NCBI GenBank assembly: GCA_963971575.1 | Contig: OZ020611.1 | Location: 202,168,419 to 202,232,418, forward strand | Direction of reading: 5' to 3' | DNA length: 64,000 bases | Source of the DNA: Liopterus haemorrhoidalis | Taxonomy: Eukaryota > Arthropoda > Insecta > Coleoptera > Dytiscidae | Part shown: positions 22,489 through 33,655 of the stretch, piece after piece | Layout of the letters: every line of letters starts with the position of its first letter | How positions within the stretch are numbered: the first letter of the stretch is position 1 | Notes under the pieces: generated by a model | Told to the model about the DNA's origin: nothing | The model's database searches: none | The model's input: the letters and a program-made list of their open reading frames with translations, nothing else | Position numbers and translations under genes: made by a program

Positions 22489-23515
22489 ACCAGTGGCGAA
22501 GGGAGACCACCGCTAGACTTGCCCTCCCATAAAAAAATAATAATAATAGGTAAATAAAATACATATATTTTTTTTTTTTTTTTAATTTAAGAAAATATTT
22601 AGGTAAATCGCCAAAAATACATCAAATTATGTTCTATACAATTTTTTGTCCAAGGCCTTGGTTTACTAGTTACGAATTTTTTTAAATTTTAAAGTTTAAT
22701 AACTTGCGTTTCCGGTTTCGGATTTTAATAAAAAACAATAGGTTCTTCCCAATTATTAGGAGATTTTTTTAGTACTAGAACGAACTCTTTAAGTTAAACC
22801 GTTTTTGAGTTATCGTGTATACACACAGACACACACACATCATGAATCGTGGTCATCCGTCAAAATCTCGACAATTGGTCGGGCAAGTAAAAACAAAACA
22901 ACATATGAATGGTTTACACCAGTGGTTCTCAACCGATGGTACGCGTATCACTAGTGGTACCTGAAAGAAGACTTGGTGGTACGTGAATAACAGTGACGTA
23001 TTTTTTACTTGCCCGACCTTAATATATAAGGGGCAAGTATTGTAATCGCGAAAATTTTCGATGTCGAGATTTTGACTGATGACCACGTTTCATGGTCCAG
23101 GGAATCCAAAAAACCTATTTTCGAAGTGCCATCCGTATGTGTGTGTGTCTGTGTGTGTGTGTGTCTGTGTGTGTGTGTGTGTCTGTGTGTGTGTCTGTGT
23201 CTGTGTGTGTGTATACACAATAACTCAAAAACGGTTTAACTTAAAGAGTTCGTTCTGGTACTAAAAAATGCTCCTAATAACTGGGAAGAATCATATTGTT
23301 TTTTATTAAAATCCGAAACCGGAAACGGAAGTTATTAAACATTAAAATTTAAAAAAATTCGTAACTAGTAAACCAAGCCTTGGACAAAAATGTGCATTGG
23401 ACATAATTTGATGTATTTTTGAAGATTTACCTAAATGTTTTTTTAAATTAAAAAAAAAATTATTATTTTTTTTATGGGAGGGCAATTCTAGCGGAGGTCT
23501 TCCTTCGCCACTGGT
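22489..23515. mobile_element. foldback element with ~400-bp inverted arms
   Basis: The ends AAACCAGTGGCGAAGGGAGA and its inverted partner close a structure whose arms match through the poly-T, GATGTATTTTTG, TTCGTAACTAGTAAACCAAG, TTTCCGGTTTCGGATTTTAA and AACTCAAAAACGGTTTAACT blocks (left about 22489-22890, right about 23015-23515). The loop holds a truncated hAT-like end (CAGTGGTTCTCAACCGATGG at 22921), and the right arm holds a GT-rich microsatellite. The flanks read AATAAA and TTTAATT; no clear target duplication. No transposase inside. Confidence 0.88.
23131..23213. repeat. (GT)n microsatellite with CTGT interruptions
   Basis: Long alternating GTGTGT runs broken by CTGT units, in the right arm of the foldback element. 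The left arm has only a short CACACACAC counterpart, so expansion happened after the arms formed. Confidence 0.95.
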
Positions 23516-23651
23516 TTAATTAATGTAATGATGAAAAAATATATTTATAAAATTACTCTTATCAAAGGTGAATTGTGTCACAAAATTAACCTGCTTTATT
23601 ATGCAAACATTCTTGATATTTTCTGTATTAATAGGAAATTGGAGCATTATA

Positions 23652-23735
23652 GGCTATTCCAAACGTTCAGGCGGAACTCGGTTTTGCATTCTAGTTACTT
23701 TCATCGTTTGAATTGTGCTTTTTGGCCGTTTTGTT
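23652..23735. mobile_element. single end of TIR family M2 (GGCTATTCCAAACGTT)
   Basis: GGCTATTCCAAACGTTCAGG CGGAACT matches the ends of the complete element at 58626-59044 and the fragment at 46620. Only one end is seen here, inside element B. Confidence 0.6.
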
Positions 23736-24115
23736 TAAGGTTTGTAATTCATACTTACAATAAACATTTTTTGGTTAAGGTTAATATCATTTTAAAATGT
23801 CATTTTCTTTATATTTTGATTTTTTTGTGGCATTCTTAATACAAATATCTCATTTGTTTATTTTTTTGTCATTAAAATAACTGCTAGAACTAAACACCAC
23901 CTATCTAATCGCTCGAATACGCGCTAATATGGCCGAACTGTACTTCGAGCGAGTAGATAAGTAGTGTTAAGTTCTAGCAGTTTCGCGCGATTTACAATCT
24001 GCTACTGTAACTACACATGCGTACTTCTATACGTTCGAAGCAGTCGACCGAATGCGGTCGAGTACAAGCGTTGTACAGTTCGAGCGAACACTCTTCCACT
24101 ATAACCGTAGCATTA

Positions 24116-25960
24116 GGTAAATCAAATGAAATTAACTATTTGCTCCAATCATCTGCGCAACTAAAAATAACTCAGGTTTATCATCTACACGTCCAGGTAT
24201 ATCGGAAAGACTCGCTTGTAAAGACATAACTATACATGTGTAGCACCTTTTATGATGGGGCAGTTGTATTTGTTTTAATATTCGCCTTAACATTTCGATG
24301 TTAAAATAGTTATCAAATATATTGTCTCATCTGGTATTTTGTTGTCAAAACAAGTGAGTACTATATATTGAAAACATAGAACAATGTTCGAAACAAGTAC
24401 AATTAATTGAAACAATGGCGCTGTAGAGAATCATAATGAAATTACATAATTGACAAGCAGTATTTAAACCAGTAAGCCATCCAACTTGTCCTGTAGCTAA
24501 AACATGAGGCGGCAACAAGCAGTTGATTAGAGAGTAGGCTAGGAGTGGACCGCTAGTGCCTATCCCCTGCCCCGGCCCGGCTACATCAGCTCTCGTTAAC
24601 TAGGCTTCCACGCATTCTTGCTAATATCCATCTACCCGTATATAACACATTTAATTAATTCAATTTAATGTTAGAAGCGAACTGGACGGGAAATGAGAAT
24701 TCAGGGTAGTATTGCGTCAAGGACTGACGTAAAATCGTTAATATTATATCTCATATCTACGTTCCAAAAATTTAACTATCAAGAATATTTAAAGGTGTTA
24801 TCATTTTGTTTTTAGTGTGGTTCTAAAAGCGCTTGAATATTCTCAGTCGGGTTGACTCTCTTACTATGCTCTGTTATCTTACTCCGTTAAATATCAGATC
24901 TGATTTTCCGTTAAAAGTATAATCTTTATTACTCTGCTATGAATTTAGTTTCCAACATCCATTATGTAGAAGTGTCCCGTTTACACAAAATTTAAATTTT
25001 AAGTCCCGTTTAAAAAATCTTAATTCGACCCGTGACGCAAAAATGGTCGCCGACCGTTTTTAGTTGTTAATAGCCATCTCTTTGCAAAATTTTCAACTAA
25101 ACCACCAAATAATTCTTCTGTATAGTCCTTACCAAATTAGTTTGGAAGATTGCAACAAAATAATAAAATTTAGGGAATTCATATTCAATAGGATAACTAG
25201 GCGTGTCAACCCATAGCCGTAGGTATTAGTTTTTCACATTACGCATCTTACTTAAAGGATTAACAAAAACAAGTATACTTATTTATAGTTAGTACTTAAA
25301 CGTATGTATGCGCCACTGACCGTTGACTGTTTACAACGTGGTTGTAAACATGAACCCGAGTTTTTTTGTAGTTCAACAATGTTATTATAGTTATACGGGA
25401 TAATTGTTTTATGCCGATCTTCAAAAGTAATACGGTATGTTTTATACATATGGATATGTTTCTATTGCATATGGATTAGATATAATAATTGTTGATTAAA
25501 TCATTAGATATAGGTATAGAAATTATTTAATTCTTAGTTTGCTAATAATTTTGTTACAGTCACCATTCTCCCATAGAATTGTCATTCAACAATTAGTATC
25601 GGAGTTCCTACAAACCACAAACCGCATCCAAACAGTTTTGTTGATGTAAATTTTGACTGGTATTCAATGTAGTAATATTCAGTTTGTTCCAGCAGGTCTA
25701 TACTGTTACGTAACTATGGCAACGACCCAGCTATGGTCACAATGTAATATTCACATACGTGGATTACATTTCGATAACATTATCTCGTACGCATGCAATA
25801 CCAGTACAATAATAATGGAGATAATGAGCAGACAAGAATATAGGTGCAGATTTCATGTTTCCTATAATAGCCACAGAAAACCTGAATTGAACCCGAATTA
25901 AAATAAGACTCTTGATAGAGCAAATACCTGATTTATATGTTTTTTCAATTTTTAACTAAT
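24116..25960. other. mostly AT-rich, one GC-rich patch
   Basis: No gene or element ends were recognised. Around 24535-24600 a GC-rich patch (CTATCCCCTGCCCCGGCCCG) stands out. It has no open frame bounded by splice sites. Function unknown; it could be regulatory DNA. Confidence 0.35.
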
Positions 25961-25964
25961 TAAT

Positions 25965-26062
25965 TATTATTATGACTTCAGCAACATTTTGAGTCGCGTC
26001 ATACTAAAGACTAGTGGAGCTAAATACACACGATATTATTATTATTATTATTATTATTATTA
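25965..26062 (-). mobile_element. R2-type LINE 3' tail fragment
   Basis: The - strand text GTGTGTATTTAGCTCCACTA, GTCTTTAGTATGACGCGACT, CAAAATGTTGCTGAA matches 11348-11402 of the R2-like element almost base for base. It is bounded by (AAT)n on both sides. It holds only about 50 bases of the 3' untranslated region. Confidence 0.75.
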
Positions 26063-26159
26063 CAATGATGTATAAGGCAACTGTACTGTATCTTAAGAGC
26101 TTTCTTTTGATACTGCACAATAAAGTAATCATTTGTTTTCAAAGACACAAATAATTCGA

Positions 26160-26235
26160 TATTTTTCGAAAAATTAATTATATAAAAATCCTGGTGAACT
26201 ATTCTAGTTCCCATCAAGTACATTAATGATATTTT
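26160..26235 (-). repeat. dispersed repeat D, copy 2
   Basis: On the - strand GTACTTGATGGGAACTAGAA, TAGTTCACCAGGATTTTTAT and TTTTTCGAAAAATATCGAA correspond to the block at 11740-11850. Confidence 0.6.
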
Positions 26236-26494
26236 TAGGTCAACCCATTTGGTACTAAAGTTTTTCTACAATTTTATGCGAAAATCAAATAAGAAAAAAG
26301 TTTTGCAAAAATTAAATTATTTGGTCTATCCACACATTAATAGGTTTCATTTTCAGACATATATACAGACAGACACATGAGTGACGTTATAAAAAATATT
26401 TGGTAATACCTACAAAACTCAAAATTAAATTGTATAAAATTACTATTAAGTATTAAAATCTATTCTGTTAATTATTTAAAAAAATATATTAGGC

Positions 26495-26700
26495 AATATT
26501 TTACATTGAACCGTTATTATATAGAACTAGCTATGTATACAGGTTTTATTTCATTTATTGCTTTTGCGATTACGATTACGATTCGGATTGTATGTTTGTC
26601 GTTCAGAACGAATAATGCGCTCCTACATCTGTGCTATTAGCTCTCGCAGCAATACTGCTCAATGCAGTATTGCGGTTATGGGAAATGAGAGAGGTGTTGC
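26495..26700. repeat. duplicated block flanking the Penelope fragment (left)
   Basis: TTTACATTGAA, then CATTTATTGCTTTTGCGATT, ACGAT and GAATAATGCGCT recur in the same order at 27385-27480. On the - strand both copies end in an NRNRK(S)INE-like string before a stop, so they may be two degenerate copies of a transposase 3' end. Confidence 0.5.
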
Positions 26701-26745
26701 CAAATATTGTAAAAGGGTTAAATATGTCAATGATTTAACACTTTA

Positions 26746-27162
26746 AAGATCGCCTTTAAAGCCCCCTTTAAAATTTCTAACTGTCTTTTTAACGCTAAAG
26801 ACCCTATAGAACCCCTTTTTAAGTCTAGAGTTTATAAGTTGACTTGTGAGTGCAGTTCCCTTTATATTGATCAAACAGGAAAGAATTTTAATATTAGATT
26901 AAAGGAACATAATAGAGTCTTTAATTCTAAACTCGACATTTATCATTCTACCTTTAGTGACCATCTGAAAAACTGTAACCACATTGCTAGCAGTTATTCC
27001 GTTAATCCGAAGTGTTTAAAACCATTACATTTTGTAAACAAGAGCTATAAACTAAATCTTCTTGAATCTTTAGAAATATTTAAACATCTGAGGCAGGGTG
27101 CACCGGTCCTGAATGAACAACAAGATTTAGTTTATTCGCCTATCCAGGTATTTGTTAATTAG
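26746..27162 (+). pseudogene. Penelope-like element GIY-YIG endonuclease
   Basis: The frame runs NCLFNAKDPIEPLFKSRVYK, LTCECSSLYIDQTGKNFNIR, LKEHNRVFN, then HSTFSDHLKNCNHI, YKLNLLESLEIFKHLRQG and VLNEQQDL, ending at the TAG at 27160. This is the C-terminal GIY-YIG endonuclease of Penelope-like retroelements: Y.l.C.C...YIGqT...f..R..EH, with the conserved Glu of lLE.leI and the terminal lNeq.d. The usual Gly of YIGQT is Asp here (YIDQT), a change expected to harm the active-site motif. No reverse transcriptase precedes it; the copy is 5'-truncated. Confidence 0.85.
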
Positions 27163-27384
27163 GTTTTCTAAATTGTTAGCATATAAAGGTAGTACACCGA
27201 CTGTTTTACATTCATTTATTTTTGAACACTTGACAATGCCATTGTATGTCGAAACTATAGTCGTGTTATTTTACAATAAAGTGATATTTTGCATAGCAAT
27301 TTTGTATTTTATTTATCTTGTTAATATGGAATGTCACATAGTAACGGACAAATCAATTTCTCATTAAAAAAAAAAAAATCATAT

Positions 27385-27520
27385 AGTTCTTTACATTGAA
27401 TACAGCATGTAATTCATTTATTGATTTTGCGATTACGATAACCATTTTGATTTGATGTATGATGAATAATGCGCTGTACATCAAAGAGCTGTCTAGGATT
27501 TTTAATCCGCGAACGAATCT
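27385..27520. repeat. duplicated block flanking the Penelope fragment (right)
   Basis: Second copy of the block at 26495-26700 (CATTTATTGATTTTGCGATT, ACGATAACC, GAATAATGCGCT), in the same orientation. The Penelope fragment lies between the two. Confidence 0.5.
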
Positions 27521-27538
27521 AATGTTTAATGCATCTAA

Positions 27539-28128
27539 AGGCTCATTTAAATTTAGATACAAGTATGAAAACTTGTATGAGATACAAGTATAAATTCATA
27601 CAAGTATGATCATACTAGTCAACATACACATGTCAATATACAAGTCGAAAATCATGTCATTTTTGTGTTCTGTTTACATTTGCATACACGCATACACTCG
27701 CAAAAAATCTCTAGAGATGACGAGGAGAGTTTTTTCTTTGTAAGTACGTGTGCATTACTTCTGTCAAAATCACGAAAAAGAAAGCGTAGTTGGTGGCAGC
27801 GATATTTTTTATATTATTGCCTCTGATTTTCTCAATTAATAACAGAGTTTTATCCTTATTACACACAGACATATTTAACTTGTAAAAAAGAAAAAAACTA
27901 TTGTAAACAGACAAATGTGATATAACCTAAATTTCCACCAGGTTGTCAACACATACAAGTCAAGTATATGGAAAATTCTGCTCATACAGAAAGTATGAGC
28001 AAATGTCAATGGGTTTGACAAATTATACAAATTGTATGAGCTCATGTATGAGGTGATGTATCCGACAAGTCAATTTGAGTTGTATCGCATACAAGTCCTC
28101 ATACTTGTATCTAAATGTAAACGAGCCT
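27539..28128. mobile_element. Harbinger-type MITE, TAA duplication
   Basis: Ends AGGCTCATTTAAATTTAGAT ACAAGTATG and the inverted CTAAATGTAAACGAGCCT match over about 43 bp with few mismatches, and TAA lies on both sides (27536-27538 and 28129-28131). Words such as ACAAGTATGA recur in both subterminal parts. A 67-codon - strand frame (27711-27914) has no recognised domain. Confidence 0.85.
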
Positions 28129-28131
28129 TAA

Positions 28132-28630
28132 CGAACAGTTGTTGCATAGGCCGGTACCGCCTCCCGCTTATTTCAGTGAGCTGGTTGTTAACTATTTACT
28201 AACACACTGTCAAGTTATTCCTTTGAACTTCGATGTATTTATTGGCTTCAAAACAATTTACAACTTGTGACACCACCCTAAACTCTCCAAATGTAGTTCT
28301 ACTTTAAAAATATTTTAAACCTTTTCATTTCAGGATGTATCTTTCCAGGACATTAAATTTAAAATTTGGCAAACTTTACAATTCCTACTACAGTGTATTC
28401 ATAGGCTGGGTGAAATGTTGCATGGCAAAATAAATTACACCATCAACGAGCGGCGAGTTACCCTTTACACTCTCATCCTCTATATCCTTGTCCTGTCCAT
28501 GAATCCATTTTAAATCACTGGGGCACAAACATACATAAAGAACATCGTAATATACGTTGTAGTTACGAACAATGAGCTATTGTATAGATCGTCAAGGAAG
28601 AAATTTGTAGAAAAAAAGGCAAACTTACAA
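28132..28630. other. nothing recognised
   Basis: No coding motif or element boundary was recognised. Confidence 0.4.
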
Positions 28631-28639
28631 ATATAAGGA

Positions 28640-29215
28640 ATTATTTTATTCATCAAAGTATGCACCCATATTTTCTATACACTTTTACCATTTAAGCGGC
28701 AGGTTGTTCAGGCCGGTGGTATAAATTTCTGGCGGACGAGAGGCAATGAATTCCTGGAAGGCCAGTTTTACAGCATTGTCGGAATTAAACTGTTTTCCTA
28801 TTAAAAAATTGTCCAAATTGCGGAAGAAGTGGTAGTCAGTGGGGGCATGTTCCAACTCATATTCCTGTAGTTTTGCCACAGTCATTTGTGCAGTGTGTGG
28901 TCTGACGTTATCATGCAATAAGATAGGAGTCGATCTGTTGACCAATCTAGGCTGTTTTTCTCTAAATTTTTGCATCATTTTGCGTCCAGTTGGTTGCAGT
29001 ATATTTCTGCTGTGATCGATGAACCAGTTTGTTTTTTTTTTTTTTTAAATCACCTTTACGATATTTGGCGAACCAATTTGATATTGTCTGCTGCGTAGTA
29101 ACACTAGAGTCAAATACACTATTAATGTTTTTCGCGGTCTGCTCTGCGATGCCGTAGTTCCACGTAAGAACTCATACTGCATAATAGTACGAATTTCCAA
29201 CCGTTCCATTTTCAA
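28640..29215 (-). pseudogene. mariner-like transposase, truncated
   Basis: On the - strand an N-terminal piece beginning MERLEIRTIMQYEFLRGTTA is followed after frame breaks and a poly-A interruption by QPRLVNRSTPILLHDNVRPH TAQ, a DNARPHTA-type second-Asp motif, and TDYHFFRNLDNFLIGKQFNS with the C-terminal IYTTGLNNLPLKW. The first Asp region is absent and the HTH part is shortened, so it is a deleted copy of an insect mariner-like element. Confidence 0.8.
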
Positions 29216-29490
29216 CTAAATTAATTTTTTTTTAAAGTTTTTGATATTTTTTAGAGCATACAATGATTTCTTTAAACAGGCAAGATGTGTAACTTTCAAA
29301 AAAAAAAAAAGAAAAATATAACGGTGATATATTAAGCCAATGTCAAATAATAAGCTGTTAAAGTTGGCAATATTATTAACTACACATTTCATCTTTGACG
29401 ACCCATATTGTTCGTTAAAATACATTTTAAAATTACTCTAGACAAACTATTAATTTCGACCAAGTCTTCGACTCGAACTTAGCTTAGTTA

Positions 29491-30022
29491 TAGTCGGATT
29501 GCTGATAAGTGACTGTTTGTTACTACAAGTATGGATATTCAATACTATATGCTTTCTCTGTCTATATCATTATAATTATTTGCATACCCATAGTAACGTA
29601 TAGTGACGCAAGTTGACAACCAACCTTCAAAATTATTTGAATAAAAAACAAAGTATTAGAAAGAAACAGCATGATTCGTAGATATCTTTACTAATTAGAG
29701 CGCGAAAATAAATTTACAGCAGTATTCAAACAAACAAAATTATTAATTTTAAGGTTATAATTATAAATAAGGAAGAATTTATACTCATACGTAAATTTTG
29801 GATTATAATTTGTTGTTTATTCCAGCAGATTTAAAATTAAAGTTTGTGAATTTAAGAATTGGCCGCAAGCGATATTTTAATTAATATTTATTACCAGACA
29901 CTGACAGTTAAGATAAATAACAAAAAACATTTTTAAAAACGATGAAAAATGGTAACTGGATTATTATATGAATGCACTACTTGATCCATACATGTACCAG
30001 TCACTTATCAGCAATCCGACTA
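29491..30022. mobile_element. TA-type MITE (TIR TAGTCGGATTGCTGATAAGT)
   Basis: The termini TAGTCGGATTGCTGATAAGT GACT and its exact inverse frame 532 bp, with TA on each side (29489-29490 and 30023-30024). Perfect 24-bp ends suggest a younger insertion than most here. No coding content. Confidence 0.88.
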
Positions 30023-30249
30023 TAATACTTGTTGTGCAGATTAAATCGACAAACCATCTACGGTGTAACCACATGCGTATGCCAATTCTTTCAACCAACA
30101 ACAGATTAACATAAATTCACGTGTCTTCATAGCGCTTATGTTCGTGAACTGTTTTCTAGTAGTTCTAGATGCGACGTAGGTCTTTGCCTCAGTAACAAAA
30201 AGACATGTTTTGCTTCATTGCACTCTAGATAGATTTATTAATCTGTAAT

Positions 30250-31180
30250 CTAATAAATAAAAAGTAAGCTTTTTTCGGGTTTGTAGGTTTAACCAAAAAA
30301 CCCTTTTACCATCATTTTGTCGTCTATTTGTCTGTTTGTCTGTTCGGTAACAATTGTAGCCAAACGGCTAAACCTAGAGAGTTGAAATTTGGCGTGCTTA
30401 TACAACTCTTTGACCCACACATAGAAAAAGTATTCAAATATCTAAAAAATGTATCACCCAAAAAAGTGGGGTATCAAATGAAAGCCCTTAGTACGTGGAG
30501 TAACGATGTTTTGCAAAATAAATTATTTTGACGCGATTTTTGCCGCGATGTGCAAAAAAAAAATGTGTCCCTCCCCTTGTAAGCCAGAGGGGGTAATCTA
30601 AAAATCTGAAAAAATTCTAAGTTATGAACATTGGTGTGAACCGAAATAGTACAATTTTTGATCAGATTATGTTTTCGGAAAAAAACGCATTTTTTTTGTT
30701 GACAATGTAACATTTTTAATACGTTATGTAACACAGTAAACCAGTAAGCGTTCTAATGGTTAGGCTTCTCGCTTCCTAAGCTGCAAACTAAGATTCGCTT
30801 CCGGGCTGGAGATAATTTAATTTTTTCTGTTTTTTTTTTCATTTTTATATTTTGTTTAAATTATTTTGTCAACATTCTAGTTATATTTTGGCAAATTTGC
30901 ATTTAATTCTTAAAAGCGTAAATTTAATAACCAGTGGGAAATGTTGGAATTATAATTTAATTCTGTTTCAATGTACACAAAATCCTGCCCCTCTGATTTT
31001 GTATACATTGAAATGCATATGACTTAATACAACCAATTGAAGCCATAGGCGTAATTTTCATAATCTTAATGAACTTTGCTATACATATAAAAAAAAAAAA
31101 ATACTGCACATATTTAGAAACCTAAATAATGGTATTAGGCATTCGAATTAAAATTAACAAAAAAATATTTTAACATAATA
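30250..31180 (+). repeat. long dispersed repeat R, copy 1
   Basis: It shares, in order, a CTGT run, CAAACGGCTAAACCTAGAGA GTTGAAATTTGG, GGTATCAAATG..AGCCCTT, repeat D (30620-30690), TTCTAGTTATATTTTG, AATTTAATAACCAGTGG, and AAATACTGCACATATTTAGA AACC with the copy at 33770-34710. No protein remnant is visible. The internal tRNA-like module differs from that in the other copy. Confidence 0.85.
30748..30808 (+). ncRNA. tRNA-like module in repeat R copy 1
   Basis: TAATGGTTAGGCTTCTCGC resembles a tRNA D-arm/A box and AGATTCGCTTCCGGGCTGG a T-arm/B box, about 35 bases apart. It is not a functional tRNA: no closed acceptor stem is visible. Confidence 0.5.
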
Positions 31181-31184
31181 TTTA

Positions 31185-31854
31185 TTATAGTTGAAGGTAA
31201 TGGGATTCGGACCAGTCAGAAAATAAAAACAAATTTACTAACTTCGCTAACGTTTCGATTTAATTTAAATCTTCATCAGAGCTACAAAGATATATAGAAA
31301 TATAAAATTATTAAATTGGTAAGTTTACATGTATAAAATTATGATAGTGTTCAAATTTAACAAGTCAAGTAGTTAAAATAAGCATTACAAAATTGTCGGA
31401 ATTTAAAATATAACATAAAATAATTATTAAATAATAAAAACATATCAAATATGAGTTAAAGAATAAAAAACAATGTTAAATTTACATTACCTTAGTTAAT
31501 AGTCACGATATAAAATAACAATTTTAAAATTAATAGAGAACACATCATATTGTCCGGTTATTGTTAAATTTAAATTCCGACAATTTTGTAATGCTTATTT
31601 TAACTACTTATACTTAACTACTTACGTTATATTTAAATTCCGACAATTTTGTAATGCTTATTTTAACTACTTGACTTATTAAATTTGAACACTATCATAA
31701 TTTTATACATGTAAACTTACCAATTTAATAATTTTATATTTCTATATATCTTTGTAGCTCTGATGAAGATTTAAATTAAATCGAAACGTTAGCGAAGTTA
31801 ATAAATTTGTTTTTATTTTCTGACTGGTCCGAATCCCATTACCTTCAACTATAA
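31185..31854. repeat. ~670-bp near-perfect inverted repeat (Penelope-like?)
   Basis: The left arm (31185-31425) and right arm (31570-31854) are almost exact reverse complements, from TTATAGTTGAAGGTAATGGG at the outside to AATTGTCGGAATTTAAA at the inside. Each arm carries CTGATGA ... GAAAC separated by GATTTAAATTAAATC, which can form a 5-bp stem: a hammerhead-like core (31760-31787 on +, mirrored at 31254-31279 on -). Hammerhead motifs in inverted terminal repeats are known for Penelope-like elements. No coding part lies inside. A second AAATTCCGACAATTTTGTAA copy at 31571/31631 shows a local duplication at the loop side. Confidence 0.85.
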
Positions 31855-31859
31855 TTACT

Positions 31860-33650
31860 AACTTACGGACATAACTCATCTAATAAAATTTATTTTTAAA
31901 GCTCTTAGATTAACAGATGATAAATTATTTTAAAAATATCGTTCATTTTGTCGTGATTACTACAAAGCAAAATTTGTCCTACACACTCAGTATGCCGCCT
32001 TCACTTATTATATACCTGCGAAACCCTGCAATGTGTTGAAATTCACACGTCACAACAATTTTTTATTATGTTTTATTGATATTGCTACTGGCTGACGTCT
32101 TCAGATCGAAAACACGTCCTGAAGTCTGAAACCAAAGTCTGAAAAATATATTACGTGCATATTTATATTTCAGAATCATTTGTTTATGTAATTCTATCAT
32201 TTGTTTTTTAAAAAATGCAAAGTAATTAATTTGACCCGGCGTCAAAGGGTTAAAGGGCAAATCTGCTGCAAATATAAAAATATTCTCACTGAATTTATGT
32301 TTGTAAAAATTTAATTGAATCGAATGTCGTGTGTGTGCAGCATTGTGTACCATTGTATAATCCAGTGTATATGAGGTTTATAATTGAAATGACGTCATTT
32401 CATCAAATACATAGTGCGGAACCAACCCACTGAGCTAGAATTAATAACGGCCATAACCAAAATATGAAACCCAAGCTGTTACAATATAAATATATTCTCA
32501 GAACCAGGGGATACATTTTGGGCCGTGTGTTATATGTGGAATTATTAAAGTTATCTAAGTTGTAATGTATGCTTTAGGTTATATTGCGGTCCAACGTAAT
32601 TTTCATTTTAAAATAGGGTTAAATGAATTTATCAAATTACACGGTAGGGAAATAATTTTAACAATATTATTTTAGAATGTATAATTTTCTAAATAAAATT
32701 TAAGTAGTATTATTTTATCGGCATACATCGGAGTTCTATATTCGTATATCAACCACACCCCGAAAGCGCTGTCCAGTTATAGAATTATGCATTGAAGTAG
32801 GTTTTGAGAAAAACACGAAAATTATTTATAGGGAGTTTGTGTAATATTTTTTATACGCAATATGGTAGTGTTTTTTATAAACCTAATCTTAAATTTGGGA
32901 AATATGAACACCATGGTTTCCAAGAAAAATTGAAAATAAATTTTCGCACTTTTTAATGTTGCACTTTGCTCACAAATAAATATAAATATTTTTGAAATAA
33001 ATTTTATTAGATTGCAACTAAGAAAAACACCTCAAATTATAAAGTATACTACCGTAAAAATATTAACTTATATAGTATATTTGTAATTTTGAACTGAAAT
33101 AAAGAAATTAAACAATTTTAACATTTAATTTAAAATCTTAAACCAATGTAAAATAGTTCTGAATCCTCTTGGCTTTCTTTAACTTTTGCTCGTTTTGAAG
33201 AGTAATATTTGTCATTATCTTCAAACAAATTAAAGAAATAACGCAGTGATTCATTTTGATTCCATTAAGAACCATATTGAGATGTCAGCAAATTTGATAT
33301 ACTTTTTGTTTTGTCTGGATTTAAAGGAACAGCAAGTTCCATTGCGAGACATCATGTGATCGGATCTTTGATTGCTCGTTGGCTCTGATGAATATGTCGC
33401 ACTTTGCACTAAATTTTTCTATGCACATGTCGCACTTTGCAGCTGATATATTTTTAGAAAGATGCAGGGTTAAATGAAACATCTTGCACTCTGCATCTAT
33501 ACGCCTCGTTTACTTGTATAAATGATAATTTCAAGAGTCCAAGTCGAATGAATGTTTTGTGCGAGAGAATTTCTCAGCTCAAATTACAGCTGAGTAGTAA
33601 GAGTTGCCTAGCCTTCGACGCGGCCTACCGTTTTCGTGTCTTACATAAAT
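31860..33650. other. AT-rich DNA with one dispersed block
   Basis: The block at about 31990-32100 (TACCTGCGAAACCCTGCAAT GTG, AAATTCACAC, ATCAATTTTTT-like) recurs at 35520-35605. Otherwise no gene or element end was recognised. Confidence 0.4.
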
Positions 33651-33655
33651 TGATC

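Larger units (their letters stand above)
21985..24112. mobile_element. Harbinger-type element B with MADF remnant
   Basis: Begins GGCTGGGGTTACAGTGGAAG and ends CTTCCACTATAACCGTAGC, near-perfect inverted ends, with TTA on both sides (21982-21984 and 24113-24115). Subterminal text is rich in GTCGACCGAATGCGGTCGAG-like words on both sides. It carries the start of a MADF-domain frame (22313) and is interrupted by a foldback element (22489-23515). A MADF protein accompanying the transposase is a known feature of PIF/Harbinger elements. Confidence 0.75.

Noticed and set aside
23005..23264. Open frames across the GT/CA-rich stretch on both strands (His/Thr and Val/Cys repeats).
   Set aside because: They are translations of a microsatellite.
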